Assembly (NCBI RefSeq): GCF_022965805.1
Contig: NC_133103.1
Location: forward strand, 30,264,626 to 30,328,625
Direction: 5' to 3'
Length of the DNA: 64,000 nt
Source of the DNA: Primulina eburnea
Taxonomy: Eukaryota; Streptophyta; Magnoliopsida; Lamiales; Gesneriaceae
A program made the translations under genes and the position numbers. Below are positions 33,886 through 45,297 of the stretch, one piece after another (positions within the stretch are counted from its first letter, which is position 1; each line of letters opens with the position of its first letter). A model generated the notes under the pieces. The model saw nothing but the letters and a program-made list of their open reading frames with translations. It had not been told where the DNA came from and ran no database searches.

Positions 33886-36800
33886 GGAACATTTTCATAA
33901 AGAGATTAGCTACAACTGCACTGATAGATTCAGGAGCCACTCACTCCTTTATATCAGAGACCTTCGCTAATCACCGGGACATCAAGTCCATCGGCCTAGA
34001 CTTGAACTTCTCAGTGACAATCCCATCAAGGGAAGAGTTGTTAGCTACCAGTGTGATCAGGGATATCGATCTAGAACTGCAGGGCCACCTAGTGTATGCA
34101 GATTTGATCGTATTGCCGATGCCAGAGTTCGATATCATTTTGGGCATGGACTGGCTGACTAAGAACCGAGTTCTAATCGATTTTCAGAAGAGGTCGGTAT
34201 TGGTCAGACCGCTCGGTATGGAGCAATTTTTATTCGAGCCAGCTAGATGGAGGAGTTTCCCTCGTATGATTTCGTGCATGCAGGCGAGGAAATTAATTTC
34301 AAAGGGATGTCAGGCTTTCTTGGCCAGTGTTATAGCAGCGCCTGACGTGCCCACTCCTTCTATTTTAGAAGTGCCAGTAGCCAGAGAATTTCCAGACGTC
34401 TTCCCAGACGACGTCACAGGCCTTCCACCAGTTAGAGAGGTGGAGTTTGCCATCGATCTCATGCCTGGTACAGTGCCGATCTCTAAGGCACCGTACAGAT
34501 TAGCTCCAGCAGAGATGTTAGAACTTAAACAGCAGATTCAGGAGCTCTTAGACAAGGAGTTTATCCGCCCGAGTTTCTCACCATGGGGCGCACCAGTATT
34601 CTTTGTGAAAAAGAAAGATGGGAGCATGAGACTGTGCATCGATTACCGTGAGCTGAACAAGGTAACGATCAAGAATAAGTATCCGTTGCCACGAATCGAA
34701 GATTTGTTCGACCAGTTGCAGGGAGCTACCGTGTTCTCCAAAATCGATCTTCGATCAGGGTATCACCAACTGAGAGTAAAGGATGCAGATGTGCATAAGA
34801 CAGCTTTCAGGACCAGATACGGGCATTACGAGTTCTTAGTGATGCCGTTTGGATTGACCAATGCTCCAGCTATTTTCATGGATCTCATGAACCGAGTATT
34901 TCAACCGTTCCTCGATCAGTTCGTCATAGTGTTCATTGACGATATTCTCATATACTCGAAGAGCCATGAGGAGCACGACCAGCACTTGAGGACAGTTTTG
35001 CAGACTTTGCAGAGCCGTAAGTTGTATGCAAAATTCAGTAAGTGCGAGTTTTGGTTGCAGAAAGTCGCGTTTATGGGGCATATAGTGTCTAGTAGAGGGA
35101 TTGAAGTGGATCCAGCCAAAGTGGCAGCTGTCAAGGAATGGGTAGAGCCAAAGAATGCGTCCGAGATCCGCAGCTTTTTGGGCTTAGCAGGCTACTACCG
35201 TAAGTTTATTCAGGGGTTTTCGTCTATAGCAGTGCCACTCACTTCACTAACCAAGAAGAATGCTAAATTTACGTGGAGTGATGAATGTCAGAAGAGCTTT
35301 GACACCTTGAAGCAAGCTCTTGTTTCCGCACCGGTGTTAGCCATGCCATCAGGGCAAGGAGATTATGTGTTATACACCGATGCATCTAAGCTCGGTTTAG
35401 GAGCAGTGTTGATGCAACAGGGTCGAGTTATAGCTTATGCTTCCAGACAGTTAAAGGTGCATGAGAAGAACTACCCGAATCACGATTTGGAATTAGCAGC
35501 CGTTGTCTTTGCATTGAAGATTTGGAGACATTACTTATACGGCGAGAAGTGTCATATTTTCACCGATCACAAAAGTCTCAAATATTTCTTCACGCAGAAG
35601 GAGCTGAATATGAGACAGAGACGGTGGTTAAAACTTGCCAAGGACTATGATTGCGAGATTAGCTACCACCCGGGAAAAGCTAACGTCGTGGCAGACGCTT
35701 TGAGCAGAAAGGTGGCAGTCATAGCACAATTGTCAGTTCAGAGACCACTTCAGTCTGAGATTCAGAGGTTTGGTCTAGAGATTTATCGTAAGGGCAGAGC
35801 TCCTAGACTGTCTAATCTGACAGTCAAATCTGATTTACTAGACCGCATTCGAGCAGGACAGTCTTCAGATGAGCAACTACAGAAATGGAGACTGAAGGAT
35901 GAAGCTAAGGGCAGTGTTTTGTACACAGTGTCAGATGGTATCGTGAGATACAGAGACAGAATGTGGGTGCCTAGTGTTGATTCGATCAGACAAGATATTC
36001 TGACAGAGGCACACGCATCTCCGAATTCTATTCACCCAGGAGGTACCAAGATGTACAAAGACCTGCAGATTTTGTATTGGTGGCCAGGGATGAAGAGAGA
36101 CATCCGCAGATTTTTATCTGAGTGCCTCACTTGTCAGCAGGTGAAGGCAGAGCATCAGAGGCTAGCAGGTATGCTTAAGCCACTCCCTATCCCAGAGTGG
36201 AAATGGGAGAACATCACTATGGATTTCATCGTTGGGTTACCTAAGTCAGTTAAAGGGTCTAATTCTATTTGGGTTATAGTGGATCGACTCACTAAGTCAG
36301 CGCATTTTCTGCCAGTGAAGACGACTTTCTCCATGACGCAGTATGCGGAGCTTTATATCCGGGAGATAGTCCGTTTGCATGGTTTCCCAGTCTCTATTGT
36401 GTCCGACAGGGATCCGAGGTTTACATCGTCCTTCTGGAAGAGCTTGCATGCAGCTATGGGGACGAAGTTACTGTTCAGTACAGCTTTTCACCCGCAGACA
36501 GATGGTCAGTCTGAGCGAGTGATTCAGATTTTGGAAGACTTGCTAAGAGCTTGCATGATTGATTTTCAGGGAACTTGGGAGTCTAAGCTACCTCTAGTAG
36601 AGTTCACATACAACAACAGTTTCCAAGCATCCATTGGTATGGCTCCCTATGAAGCGTTGTATGGTCGGAAGTGCAGTTCGCCAGTTCATTGGGATGAAGT
36701 TGGTGAGAGAACGGATCTAGGCCCAGAGATAGTTCAGCAGACTGCAGAAGTGGTGGTCAAGATTCGTGACAGAATGAAGACCGCCCAAAGCCGTCAGAAG

Positions 36801-37265
36801 AGCTATGCCGATAAGAGAAGAAGAGATCTCGAGTTTGCCGTTGGGGATCACGTTTTCGTCAAGATAGCACCCATGAAGGGTGTTACGAGATTTGGGAAAA
36901 GAGGCAAGTTGAGTCCAAGGTTTATTGGACCGTTCGAGATTTTGGACAGAGTTGGGACACTAGCCTATCGTGTTGCCCTTCCGCCGAATCTGGCCAGGGT
37001 GCACAATGTGTTCCATGTCTCGATGCTGAGGAAAAACCTAGCTAATCCTTCGCATGTTCTGAGTTATAAGCCTTTGCAGCTTGCTCCAGATTTGTCTTAT
37101 GAGGAAAGACCGACTCAAATTCTCGACAGACAGGAGCGCAGACTCCGGAACAAAGTGACTAAGCTAGTCAAAGTTCGGTGGTTTAACCAATCAGTGGAAG
37201 AGGCCACTTGGGAGTCAGAGGCAGATATGAGACTTCGCTACCCGGAATTGTTCGGTAAGACTTAA
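33886..37265 (+). CDS. pol: Element C pol: protease, reverse transcriptase, RNase H, integrase, chromodomain
   Basis: One uninterrupted frame of about 1,126 codons from the intron acceptor to TAA at 37263-37265. Aspartic protease DSGATHSFI (about residue 15); a linker with [10 protein letters not shown]; reverse transcriptase with [28 protein letters not shown] and active site FIDD (about 350); RNase H with [13 protein letters not shown] (about 499) and [11 protein letters not shown]; integrase zinc domain with [10 protein letters not shown] then CLTCQQVK (about 716-750); core [21 protein letters not shown] and the Glu in [12 protein letters not shown]; then [13 protein letters not shown] and a C-terminal chromodomain-like segment ([18 protein letters not shown]). 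All catalytic residues expected are present. It has no ATG of its own, consistent with expression as a spliced Gag-Pol. Confidence 0.95.
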
Positions 37266-37286
37266 TTTCGAGGACGAAATTTTTAT

Positions 37287-37301
37287 AAGTGGGGGAGGAA
37301 C
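37287..37301 (+). other. Polypurine tract of element C
   Basis: AAGTGGGGGAGGAAC directly before the TGTAGAGCCC start of the 3' LTR. The preceding CGAGGACGAAATTTTTATAA block recurs in E and H. Confidence 0.95.
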
Positions 37302-40061
37302 TGTAGAGCCCAATTTCGTACACGTAAAACCCATGCATTTATTTAAATTAGTAAAGCATTTAATTTATTTTAAAGGAGTTTAGTCATGCACATTTAAATG
37401 CATTATTTTAAAGTATCTACGTTTATGTGATGCACGTTAAAATGTCTTTCGAGTTTCATGTTTCAGGCGATCATTCGAGGCAGGATTGAGGAAAAGACCC
37501 GGGGACGATTTTTGGCAATTTAAAGATGGTATCTTATTTTAGTTGAGTTTGAGGGCATTTTCAATTAATTTATTGAATTTTAGCATTTCAAGTCTAAATC
37601 ATGTATTTATCAATTTTAAGAGTTTAAAACTTTTAAAATCTAGCATGGTGTGTGTTATATTTTAATTAAAGAATTTTATTTAAAAGATAATTGTGAGTTA
37701 GTGTTTTAATTAGTAGACAATTATTTTAGTAAACTAAAATTCAGTCTCCTAATTACACTAAAACACACGCCTCACACACACATTACACGCTTTTACACAC
37801 ACCTGTAACGCCTAAACACACACACACTCTATCATTCAGTTTTTATTATTTTGAGAGAAGAAAACCTAGGGATTCTCCTTCCCTACAGCAGCCGCCCCAT
37901 CCCCTTCACGATCCCAGCAAGTTTCGTGAGTTTTTATCGCAAGTTTTAGCGCCACGATCGTCCCGGATCAACCTCGCTTTCATCCCCGCTTCGATATCGC
38001 CGGTTCGGTAACGTTTAATATCAAAAAGGCACGTATATTCTGTTCTTGCTGTGTCGATCAAGTCATATATTGTATTGCGTTGTTTTTATGCGTAAAAGTT
38101 ATGTATGATGTTAGTAGTTTGAGCGGATCATAGATCGGATCAATTTCGAAGGAAAAGTTTTAGATCTAAAACTCGTTTTTTCTGTCTTTTCAAATACTGC
38201 GATTTTTCTGTTCATATTTTGAGAAAACTTTAAACTAGAAAAATGTAGAACATTTCGATGCCTTCGATTTGACATAAAACTCGAGATTTTTGGACGAAAA
38301 ATGAGTGAGTTATGATGTTTTTCGTGAGACTGCTCAAACTGTAATTTTCAGAAAATGTGTTATTGATGTGTTTCTTGAAGTTTTACGTTACAGGCTTCGT
38401 TGGGGCTCGACGGGTGATCGCCGCTGCACATAGGTACTTCGGTTATGATGTTGGAATGGTCATCGATGTTTTGTTTTGTGTCGATAGGCACTAAGATGGT
38501 TCTAGAGTCGTAGGAACAATCATTGATGTCCAATTCGTTGTTGTGTCGTTGGTTGTGAATAGTTACCCTCGGGGTGATGTTTATGCACTTGGGTTTGTTA
38601 TAATACCTTAGTGTTCTAAGAAGTGTCTCGTGGTGACATTCATAGTCCGAGGAATCGAGTCTAGAAGACTAAGCAAAAACATGTTCAGAATCTCGTAAGT
38701 TTCGATCGACAGTAGCCACACGGACCTTGCCACGGACCCTGACACGGGGTCCGTGCATTTGTTTTCTCGTGAGTGTCAAATTTGCGCAGATACACGGACC
38801 TTTACCCGGACCCTGGCACGGGGTACGTGCCTTCACTTTCTCACAAGTGTCAAAGTTGCGAGTGGACACGGTCCCTTACACGAAGGCAGGCACGGGGTCC
38901 GTGCCCCTTTTTCTTTCCGAGTACATCCTTCACCGTAGGTAGACGGACCTGTACACGGACCCGGGTTAGGGGTCCGTGTACACACTGTTTGGGAAAAATA
39001 TTATTTTTGGTTTCAAGGTTTGATGCCATGGTTTAGAGCAAGGATTAGTAAGGTCATATCATGGGAAGTTATAGAAGGTCCTAAGATATGATCGAGCTTG
39101 AGAGTAAGTATAATTTTTCTACGTCTAAGCTATGCAAGTTAAGTATGAAATTCATGTTAGTATGTCGCAGCGATGGCCCCAGTCGAAGTCCAACGAATCC
39201 CTCAACGCCAAGTAAGTATGAATGACGTGCAAAAGAAAATGTTTTAAGTTTCGAGGTATGCTAATTGTCTTGTGACCAAAGAAAGTTAGGATTGGAAAGC
39301 GTTAAATCATGAACGGGGACCAATCCGCCCGTTAAATTATGAATGGGTTAGATCGTGGTTGTGAAGCGTTAAATTATGAACGTGGATCAACCGACCTGTT
39401 AAATTATGAACAGGGATCTTATGTATGCGGCAGTGGATACGTCCCTGTCAGCCCAGTACTGTGGTGTGTCTGATCAGGCGTTTATCATGTTAAGGGTCAC
39501 TTGCTTTGAAACATCCTCTACGTAAAATTATGCAGCCAAGTATGTGAAGTATGATAGCATGTTTAAGAAAAGTTTATGATCATGGCACATCGTAGTATGT
39601 ATGTTCAAGTTCAAGCTTATTCCAAGTTGAAGTTTATGCAAGTTCAATTTATAGTTATGTATGTCCTATTTTAAAGATGCATGCGATTTTATTATGTAGT
39701 ACTCGTTATTTCCAGTTTATACGTGTTGAGTCTTTAGACTCACTAGACTTGATCGATGCAGGTGAGTACGATGAACAGGAGACAGGAGGTGGCGACCAAG
39801 GGGCAGGCTTGGGCTGAGCGGCAGGCTAAACCCGAGGACCGCAAGTTTATGTTTTTAAGCACAGTTTTAAATTCTCTGAATTTTTATTATTTGAATGTGA
39901 GATGTTTTGAGACAGCATTCTTTTAGCAACTTTTTAATTGGTGATGGATTATTTTAAAAATATTTTTATGAATGTTGGGTGACGACCGTATGGATGTTTT
40001 TATTTAATAAAATTTTTAATTTTTCCGCAAATTTCAAGTAGTAAAAGTACGGTACGTTACA
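37302..40061 (+). repeat. Element C 3' LTR (2,760 bp)
   Basis: Close match to 29602-32366 with scattered single-base differences and small indels (for example near 37387-37395). It carries both arrays and the palindrome (39728-39741) and is followed by the duplication CGTCG. Confidence 0.95.
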
Positions 40062-40066
40062 CGTCG

Positions 40067-40296
40067 GGTACAGTGGTTTTATGTATGATGGATCCATCAT
40101 AAATAATGATGTGCGATAGTCACCTCTTATGAACTGAATTCACCAATGAAAATGATGAATAATGAATGATGATTAACGATGAACGGTTTTGACATGTCAT
40201 GATTTCATATGACACGTTTACATTACGCTTTTAAATTTCCTAAAAGATATGTTGAGTATGATATTTTCACTGTTGTGTGCTATGTATAAGTATTTG
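40067..40296 (+). repeat. Tekay/Del-like LTR 'B2', part 2
   Basis: Continuation of 27766-29601 after C: GGTACAGTGG...GATGGATCCATC parallels 19840-19890 of LTR B. It is cut at 40297 by the minus-strand element E in the middle of GTGTGCTATGTATAAGTATT, where B reads on. Confidence 0.65.
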
Positions 40297-42877
40297 TGTA
40301 ACGTACCTTACTTTTATTATTCAAAATTTGCGAAAAAATTAAAAATTTTCTTAAATAAACATGAACGTTCAAAATTCGATAAAAGAAGTAATCTGTACGT
40401 CTCACGAGTTGTTGCAACAAAAGATTTGAAAGTTAAAGTTTGATAAAAGTATTAAATGTTTGCATCAAACATAAAACATGACGGTCCTCGGGTTAGCCTC
40501 CCGCTCATCCCAAGCCTGCTCCTCGGTCCCCACCATCAGTGTCCTCATAAACATCCTCACCTGCATCGATCAAGTCTAGTGAGTCTAAAGACTCAACACG
40601 TATAAACTGGGAGTAACAAGTACTACATAATAAAATCACATGCAATTTCAAAAAAGAGCGTACATACTTAAACATGAACTTGAAATAAACTTGAACATAC
40701 GTACATATCTTAGACGTGCCATAACGTGAAACTTTCATAAACATGCTTGCATATTTGAACATACATAACTTCATAATTTTCTTTGCGTAGAGGCATGTTT
40801 CAAAGCAAGTGACCCATAACATAATTGCCTAATCAGACTAAACCACAGTACTGAGATGACATGGACGTATCCACTGCCACATACATGAGATCCCCGTTCA
40901 TAATTTAACAGGCTGATTGGTCCACGTTCATAATTTAACGTTTTCCAATCTCGATCTAAACCCGTTCATAATTTAACGGGCGGATTGGCCCCCGTTCATA
41001 ATTTAACGCTTTCCAATCCTAAACATAATTTGGTCACACGACATTTAGCATACCTCAAAAACTTAAAATATTTTCTTGCACGTCAACATACTTACTTGGC
41101 GTTGAGGGATTCGTTGGATTTCATTTGTGGCCGCTGCTGCACATAATAACGTAATTACAAGCACTTACATTTCATAGCTTAGACGTAGGTACTCGTGCTC
41201 ACCACCGAAGTAATTAAATATCTTATGACATTCTAGATCTCTCGCGACTTGACCTCACTAAATCATCGTACTAACCCATGACATCGAACCCCGAACATTC
41301 TCTAAAATGATGTGTGAACCTTTCCCAAAAATAAAAGACATGCACATACTATTAAAACTTGAAAAGAAGAAAGAACAAAATATCTGGACAGGAGGGGTGG
41401 CGCTCGGGCGGTAAAACTTGACCGCTCGAGTGGCAGGGTCCGCGCTCGGGCGGTAACAAATTTCCGCTCCAGTGCTGAGGTTACTGGGAAGAACACTCGG
41501 AAAGAAAGAATGGCGCTCGGGCGCCGAGCAAACTGGACTCCGCGACTCATAAACTTATACTCTCCAATTTCGATTACACATACAGTGATCAACGCCTCAA
41601 GACTCATCCTAGGACACTATGATCCATACTCGACTCCATAAAATGTCTCAAACGTCAACGCACTCCAAACTAGCAACAAATCCGTAAACTCAAATTTTGA
41701 CACCAACTCGTTTCTTACGACTTCTAATACATTCGAGTGCCTATCGACACTACGCGACATATCAAATAACATCCCAACATCATACTAAGCATACCTAGAT
41801 GCAGCAACGATCACCCGTCGATTCCCAACGAAGCCTGCAACTATAAAATCTCAAGAACACATCAATACATAATTTTCTGAAAAATGCAATTCGGGCAGTC
41901 CCACAAAAAACGTCATAAATCACACAATTGTTATCTAAATATTTATAATTTACTGTCAAATCGAAGGTATAAAAAAGTTCTACAATTTTTACGTTGAAAG
42001 TTTTCTCAGAATCACGACCGAAAAATCACAGTATTTAAAAAGACAGTAAAGACGAGTTTTCAGATCTAAAATTATTTCAAAACTGATCCAAACCAATTTC
42101 CGCTCAAACGACGAATGTCACACATGAATTTTTACGCATAAAAATAACACAACACATAATATGACGAGATCGATGCAGAAATAACAGAATATACGTGCCT
42201 TTGATATTTAAAATACCGTAACGACGATACCGAAGCGAAGATGGCGCGAGGATTGATCCGGGACAAACGTGGCACTAAAATATTTGAAGAAAACACACGA
42301 AGTTTGCTTGAAGATGGAGAGGAAACCTAGGTTTTTATCCTCTCGAAAATAATAAAATCTGAATAATGAAGTGTGTGTGTGTGTGTGTAAAAATGTGTAA
42401 GTGTGTGTGAGTGTATAAAACGTGTGTGTGTGTGTTTTAATTAGGAGAATTATAGCTAAATTAACTAATTAAAATACTAATTAAAGGTTAACACCCACTA
42501 ATCTAATAAACTTTTCAATTAAAATAATTACACACTAATTTTAAAAGCTTTAAACTCTTAAATCCACTAAATAATTTAATTAGGATTTAAAATGTTAAAC
42601 TTAATAAATTATTTAAAGAAAATTCCCCAAACTCAACTTAAAATAAAATACCATATTTTAAATTGCCAAGAATCGTCCCCGGTCTTTTCCTCCATCCCGC
42701 CTCGAATAATCGCCTGAAACAAGAAACTTGGAGAACATTTTAACGTGCATCACGTAGACATTAAAATAATGCAATTAAATAAATCATGCACTACTAAGGC
42801 TCGTTTTAAAATTAAATAAATGATTTAATAATTTAATAAATACATGGTTTATACGTGTACTAAATTTGGGCACTACA
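40297..42877 (-). repeat. Element E LTR (minus), relative of C with a different GC-rich array
   Basis: The reverse complement begins TGTAGTGCCCAAATTTAG and ends GTACGTTACA. Long stretches align with the C LTR (TTTCAGGCGATTATTCGAGG; the CGTTAAATTATGAACG array at 40889-41010; the palindrome at 40581-40594). At the C array position it instead carries CCGCCCGAGCGC-type units (41398-41530). A (GT)n run is at 42368-42435. Adjacent pol sequence marks this as the 3' LTR; the 5' LTR is not in the window. Confidence 0.88.
41398..41530. repeat. GCGCTCGGGCGGT array in element E LTR
   Basis: About six units of GCGCTCGGGCGGTAA or its partial inverse ACCGCTCGAG, ending GGCGCTCGGGCGCCGAG (41513-41529). It occupies the place of the C array; flanking sequence on both sides aligns between E and C. 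Confidence 0.8.
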
Positions 42878-43004
42878 GTTCCTCCACCATTTATAAAAAT
42901 TTCGTCCTCGAAATTAAGTCTTACCAAAAAACTCCGGGTAGCGAATCCTCATATCTACCTCTGACTCCCAAGTGGCCTCTTCCACTGATTGGTTTAGCCA
43001 CTGG
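42878..43004 (-). pseudogene. pol: Element E pol C-terminus, truncated by element F
   Basis: Reading down the minus strand from 43004: [18 protein letters not shown] then YPEFFGKT and TAA (42917-42919), the chromodomain-like end of pol, nearly the same as in C. The CGAGGACGAAATTTTTATAA block and the polypurine tract follow (42878-42893). The rest was lost or displaced by the insertion at 43005. Confidence 0.88.
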
Positions 43005-44769
43005 TGTGGGGACCCGGGCTCTAACTCAATTCTTTTTGGGATTTACTGGATCTTTGCTCGAAAATATGAGTAAAAAATTTGCTTAAATCATTAAATCAAA
43101 TGTATAGTCAAAGCATAACATGTCTTTATAATAATTAAACAACATCATGTACATACAAGTCTGTTTAGTACAATCACACACTAGTGTTCAAATCCCGACT
43201 ATAAACATAATTAGTACAAGTCTAATAGGAAAACACTAGAAATCTTCAACGCCCGAGATCTCCACGCTATCGTCAATCTCTCATCTAGCTCGAGACCCAG
43301 ATCCTGCCCCACCTGTTGCCATGCACACATACAGACACGGCAACAGCCGGATAACTCCGGTGAGAACAAATCCCAATATAAAACATGTATGCATGCAATG
43401 TAATAATTCATATACCAATGCATAGCATATATCAATGCACATGAATATAAAATCTACAACATGTAAAGGAATACAAGTCTGTATTCAATCTCTAATTCTT
43501 GACTCGATTCATTTCTACTCTAGGGATCCCGGTGTGAATAAGACGGTCTGTCACATACCCAACCACTCGGGGTGATGGTACGTCTTATTCCTAGACTCCA
43601 GTCAACTCTGTATCGAGGGTCTACACATAAAGAAAATCTGCTACTATGCGTCGATACACCGAAACGTCTAGTTTTGGCCGATCTGCAAATATCTCCTATC
43701 TCAGGACTCGAATATAAATCAATAAACAAGACATTACATAATCAAGTGTAATAACAATCTAGTATGTGATTTAGGGAAACTCGTATCAAATCTGAATCGA
43801 GTTGTGCAATCCCGTGACCACATGAATTATACCTTTCCTGTCGAATAATCGGTCGTAGACGAATTCTTGAATTCAATGTAGCCAATACCAATCTGAAATG
43901 GCAATGTGTAGACACATTCTATAAATATACATCTCAATCAACTCAATGTACGAATCTGTAATTGATTTCAATACAATTCAACGATGTAACGGCGTGATTT
44001 CTCAATACCGATAACTCAATAACATCACAATCAATGTTCACAGCTCATAATCTCTTCACAATACACTATCACACTGAAAATATCCCATCTCAACTTAATA
44101 ACATGCTGGAAAATCGCAACAACAGCATACTGTGTCTAAAAATCAATCTTTTTACGTTTCTACGATGCTCGACATATCAAGAACACAATATCTTCAACAA
44201 CATCACACTTCTCCACCACATATATTTCAAATCATGCTAAAAGTGAACAATACTTACATCCTTGAGTAGCAAATGATGAGAAGTTCGAAACCGAAGTCGG
44301 ATCTAAAAATGGATGGCTAAATCTTGAAAAAGCATAACTTGAAGCTATGACAAACTTGGAGAATTTGGAGTGATTCTCTCGGTTCTCCCTTGCTGATCAG
44401 ATGAAGACAATGAGGTGTCATTTCAAAGTATATATACCATGCCAAGTGTCAAGACAAGAAACAAAGGTGGCATTCTCGCATGCAGCACCGCGGGTGGGGT
44501 AGGTTTCTTAGCGCGGGTGCGCTCATGTTTCGGCAGCATTTATTTTCCAGAAATCATCGACCGCGGGTGCGGTCTCTGCAAGACCGCGGGTGCGGTGATG
44601 CTACGGCCAAACTTCATAATTCTGAATAATACACCGCGGGTGCGGTCTTGTCCGAGGCGCAGGTGCGGTATGGCTTCGGCCATTCTTTAAAAATTCTCAT
44701 TTTTATGTCATTCATTCTCACCTCTTCTCATCTAACATCAATGACAACTGATAATTCTCGAGCCTTACA
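43005..44769 (-). repeat. Element F 3' LTR (minus), A/G-type
   Basis: Plus-strand ends TGTGGGGACCCGGGCTC and GAGCCTTACA; reversed it starts TGTAAGGCTCGAGAATTAT. It carries the ACCGCGGGTGCG array (44483-44672), a TATA box (44428-44438), the donor-like site (44252-44257) and the hairpin arms (43537-43589). It is diverged from A and G but has the same layout. Inserted into E pol. Confidence 0.88.
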
Positions 44770-45297
44770 TTTCTCCCCCTCTTACACAGGAGTTCGTCCT
44801 CGAACTCGTAAGTAAATAATCATGCAAATAGGTACGAAACAGTATAATCAAAACTGAAAGGAAGACTTACATCATATGAATAGCTCGGGATGTTTCTGTC
44901 TCATATCACACTCTGTCTCCCAAGTTGCCTCCTCAATACCATGACGAATCCACTGAACCTTCACAAGCGGAATGGTCTTGGTTCTAAGCTGTTTCTCCTT
45001 CCGATCAAGAATTTGTATCGGTCTTTCCACATAGCTCAGAGTCTGATCTAATTCGGCTTCGTCAGGCTGAATGACATGAGAATTATCTGGCATATATCTA
45101 CGCATAATTGATACATGAAATACATCATGTATCCCCGACAAAGAAGGAGGAAGAGCAAGTCTGTAAGCTCGATCGCCAATCTTCTCAAGGATCTCATATG
45201 GACCGACGTATCTAGGAGACAACTTTCCACGCTTGCCAAATCTGACAACGCCTCTGAAAGGTGAAATCTTTAAAAATACTCGGTCTCCCTGTTCAAA
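44770..45297 (-). pseudogene. pol: Element F integrase C-terminus with chromodomain, truncated by element G
   Basis: An open minus-strand frame from 45297 to TGA near 44872. It reads VFLKISPFRGVVRFGKR, LSPRYVGPYEILEKIG, HDVFHVSIMRRYMPDN, then the chromodomain-like VKVQWIRHGIEEATWETE and ends PELFI. No stops interrupt it, unlike A and G. The GAGGACGAACTC block and polypurine tract (44770-44783, reversed) lie between it and the LTR. Upstream pol is missing: G inserted at 45298 and no continuation appears beyond G. Possibly a relic of the autonomous partner of the A/G family. Confidence 0.88.

Larger units (their letters stand above)
29602..40061 (+). mobile_element. Element C: nearly intact Ty3/Gypsy chromovirus (Tekay/Del-like)
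   Basis: A 10.46-kb insertion flanked by CGTCG (29597-29601 and 40062-40066). LTRs of 2,765 and 2,760 bp, initiator tRNA-Met primer site, gag, a predicted intron, one long pol frame and a polypurine tract. In a roughly 270-base comparison across the U3 array (31016-31290 against 38709-38983) the LTRs differ at 5 positions, so the insertion is fairly young. Two in-frame TAG codons in gag are the only disabling lesions I see. Domain order and the chromodomain-like C-terminus place it among chromoviruses, most like Tekay/Del. Confidence 0.95.
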
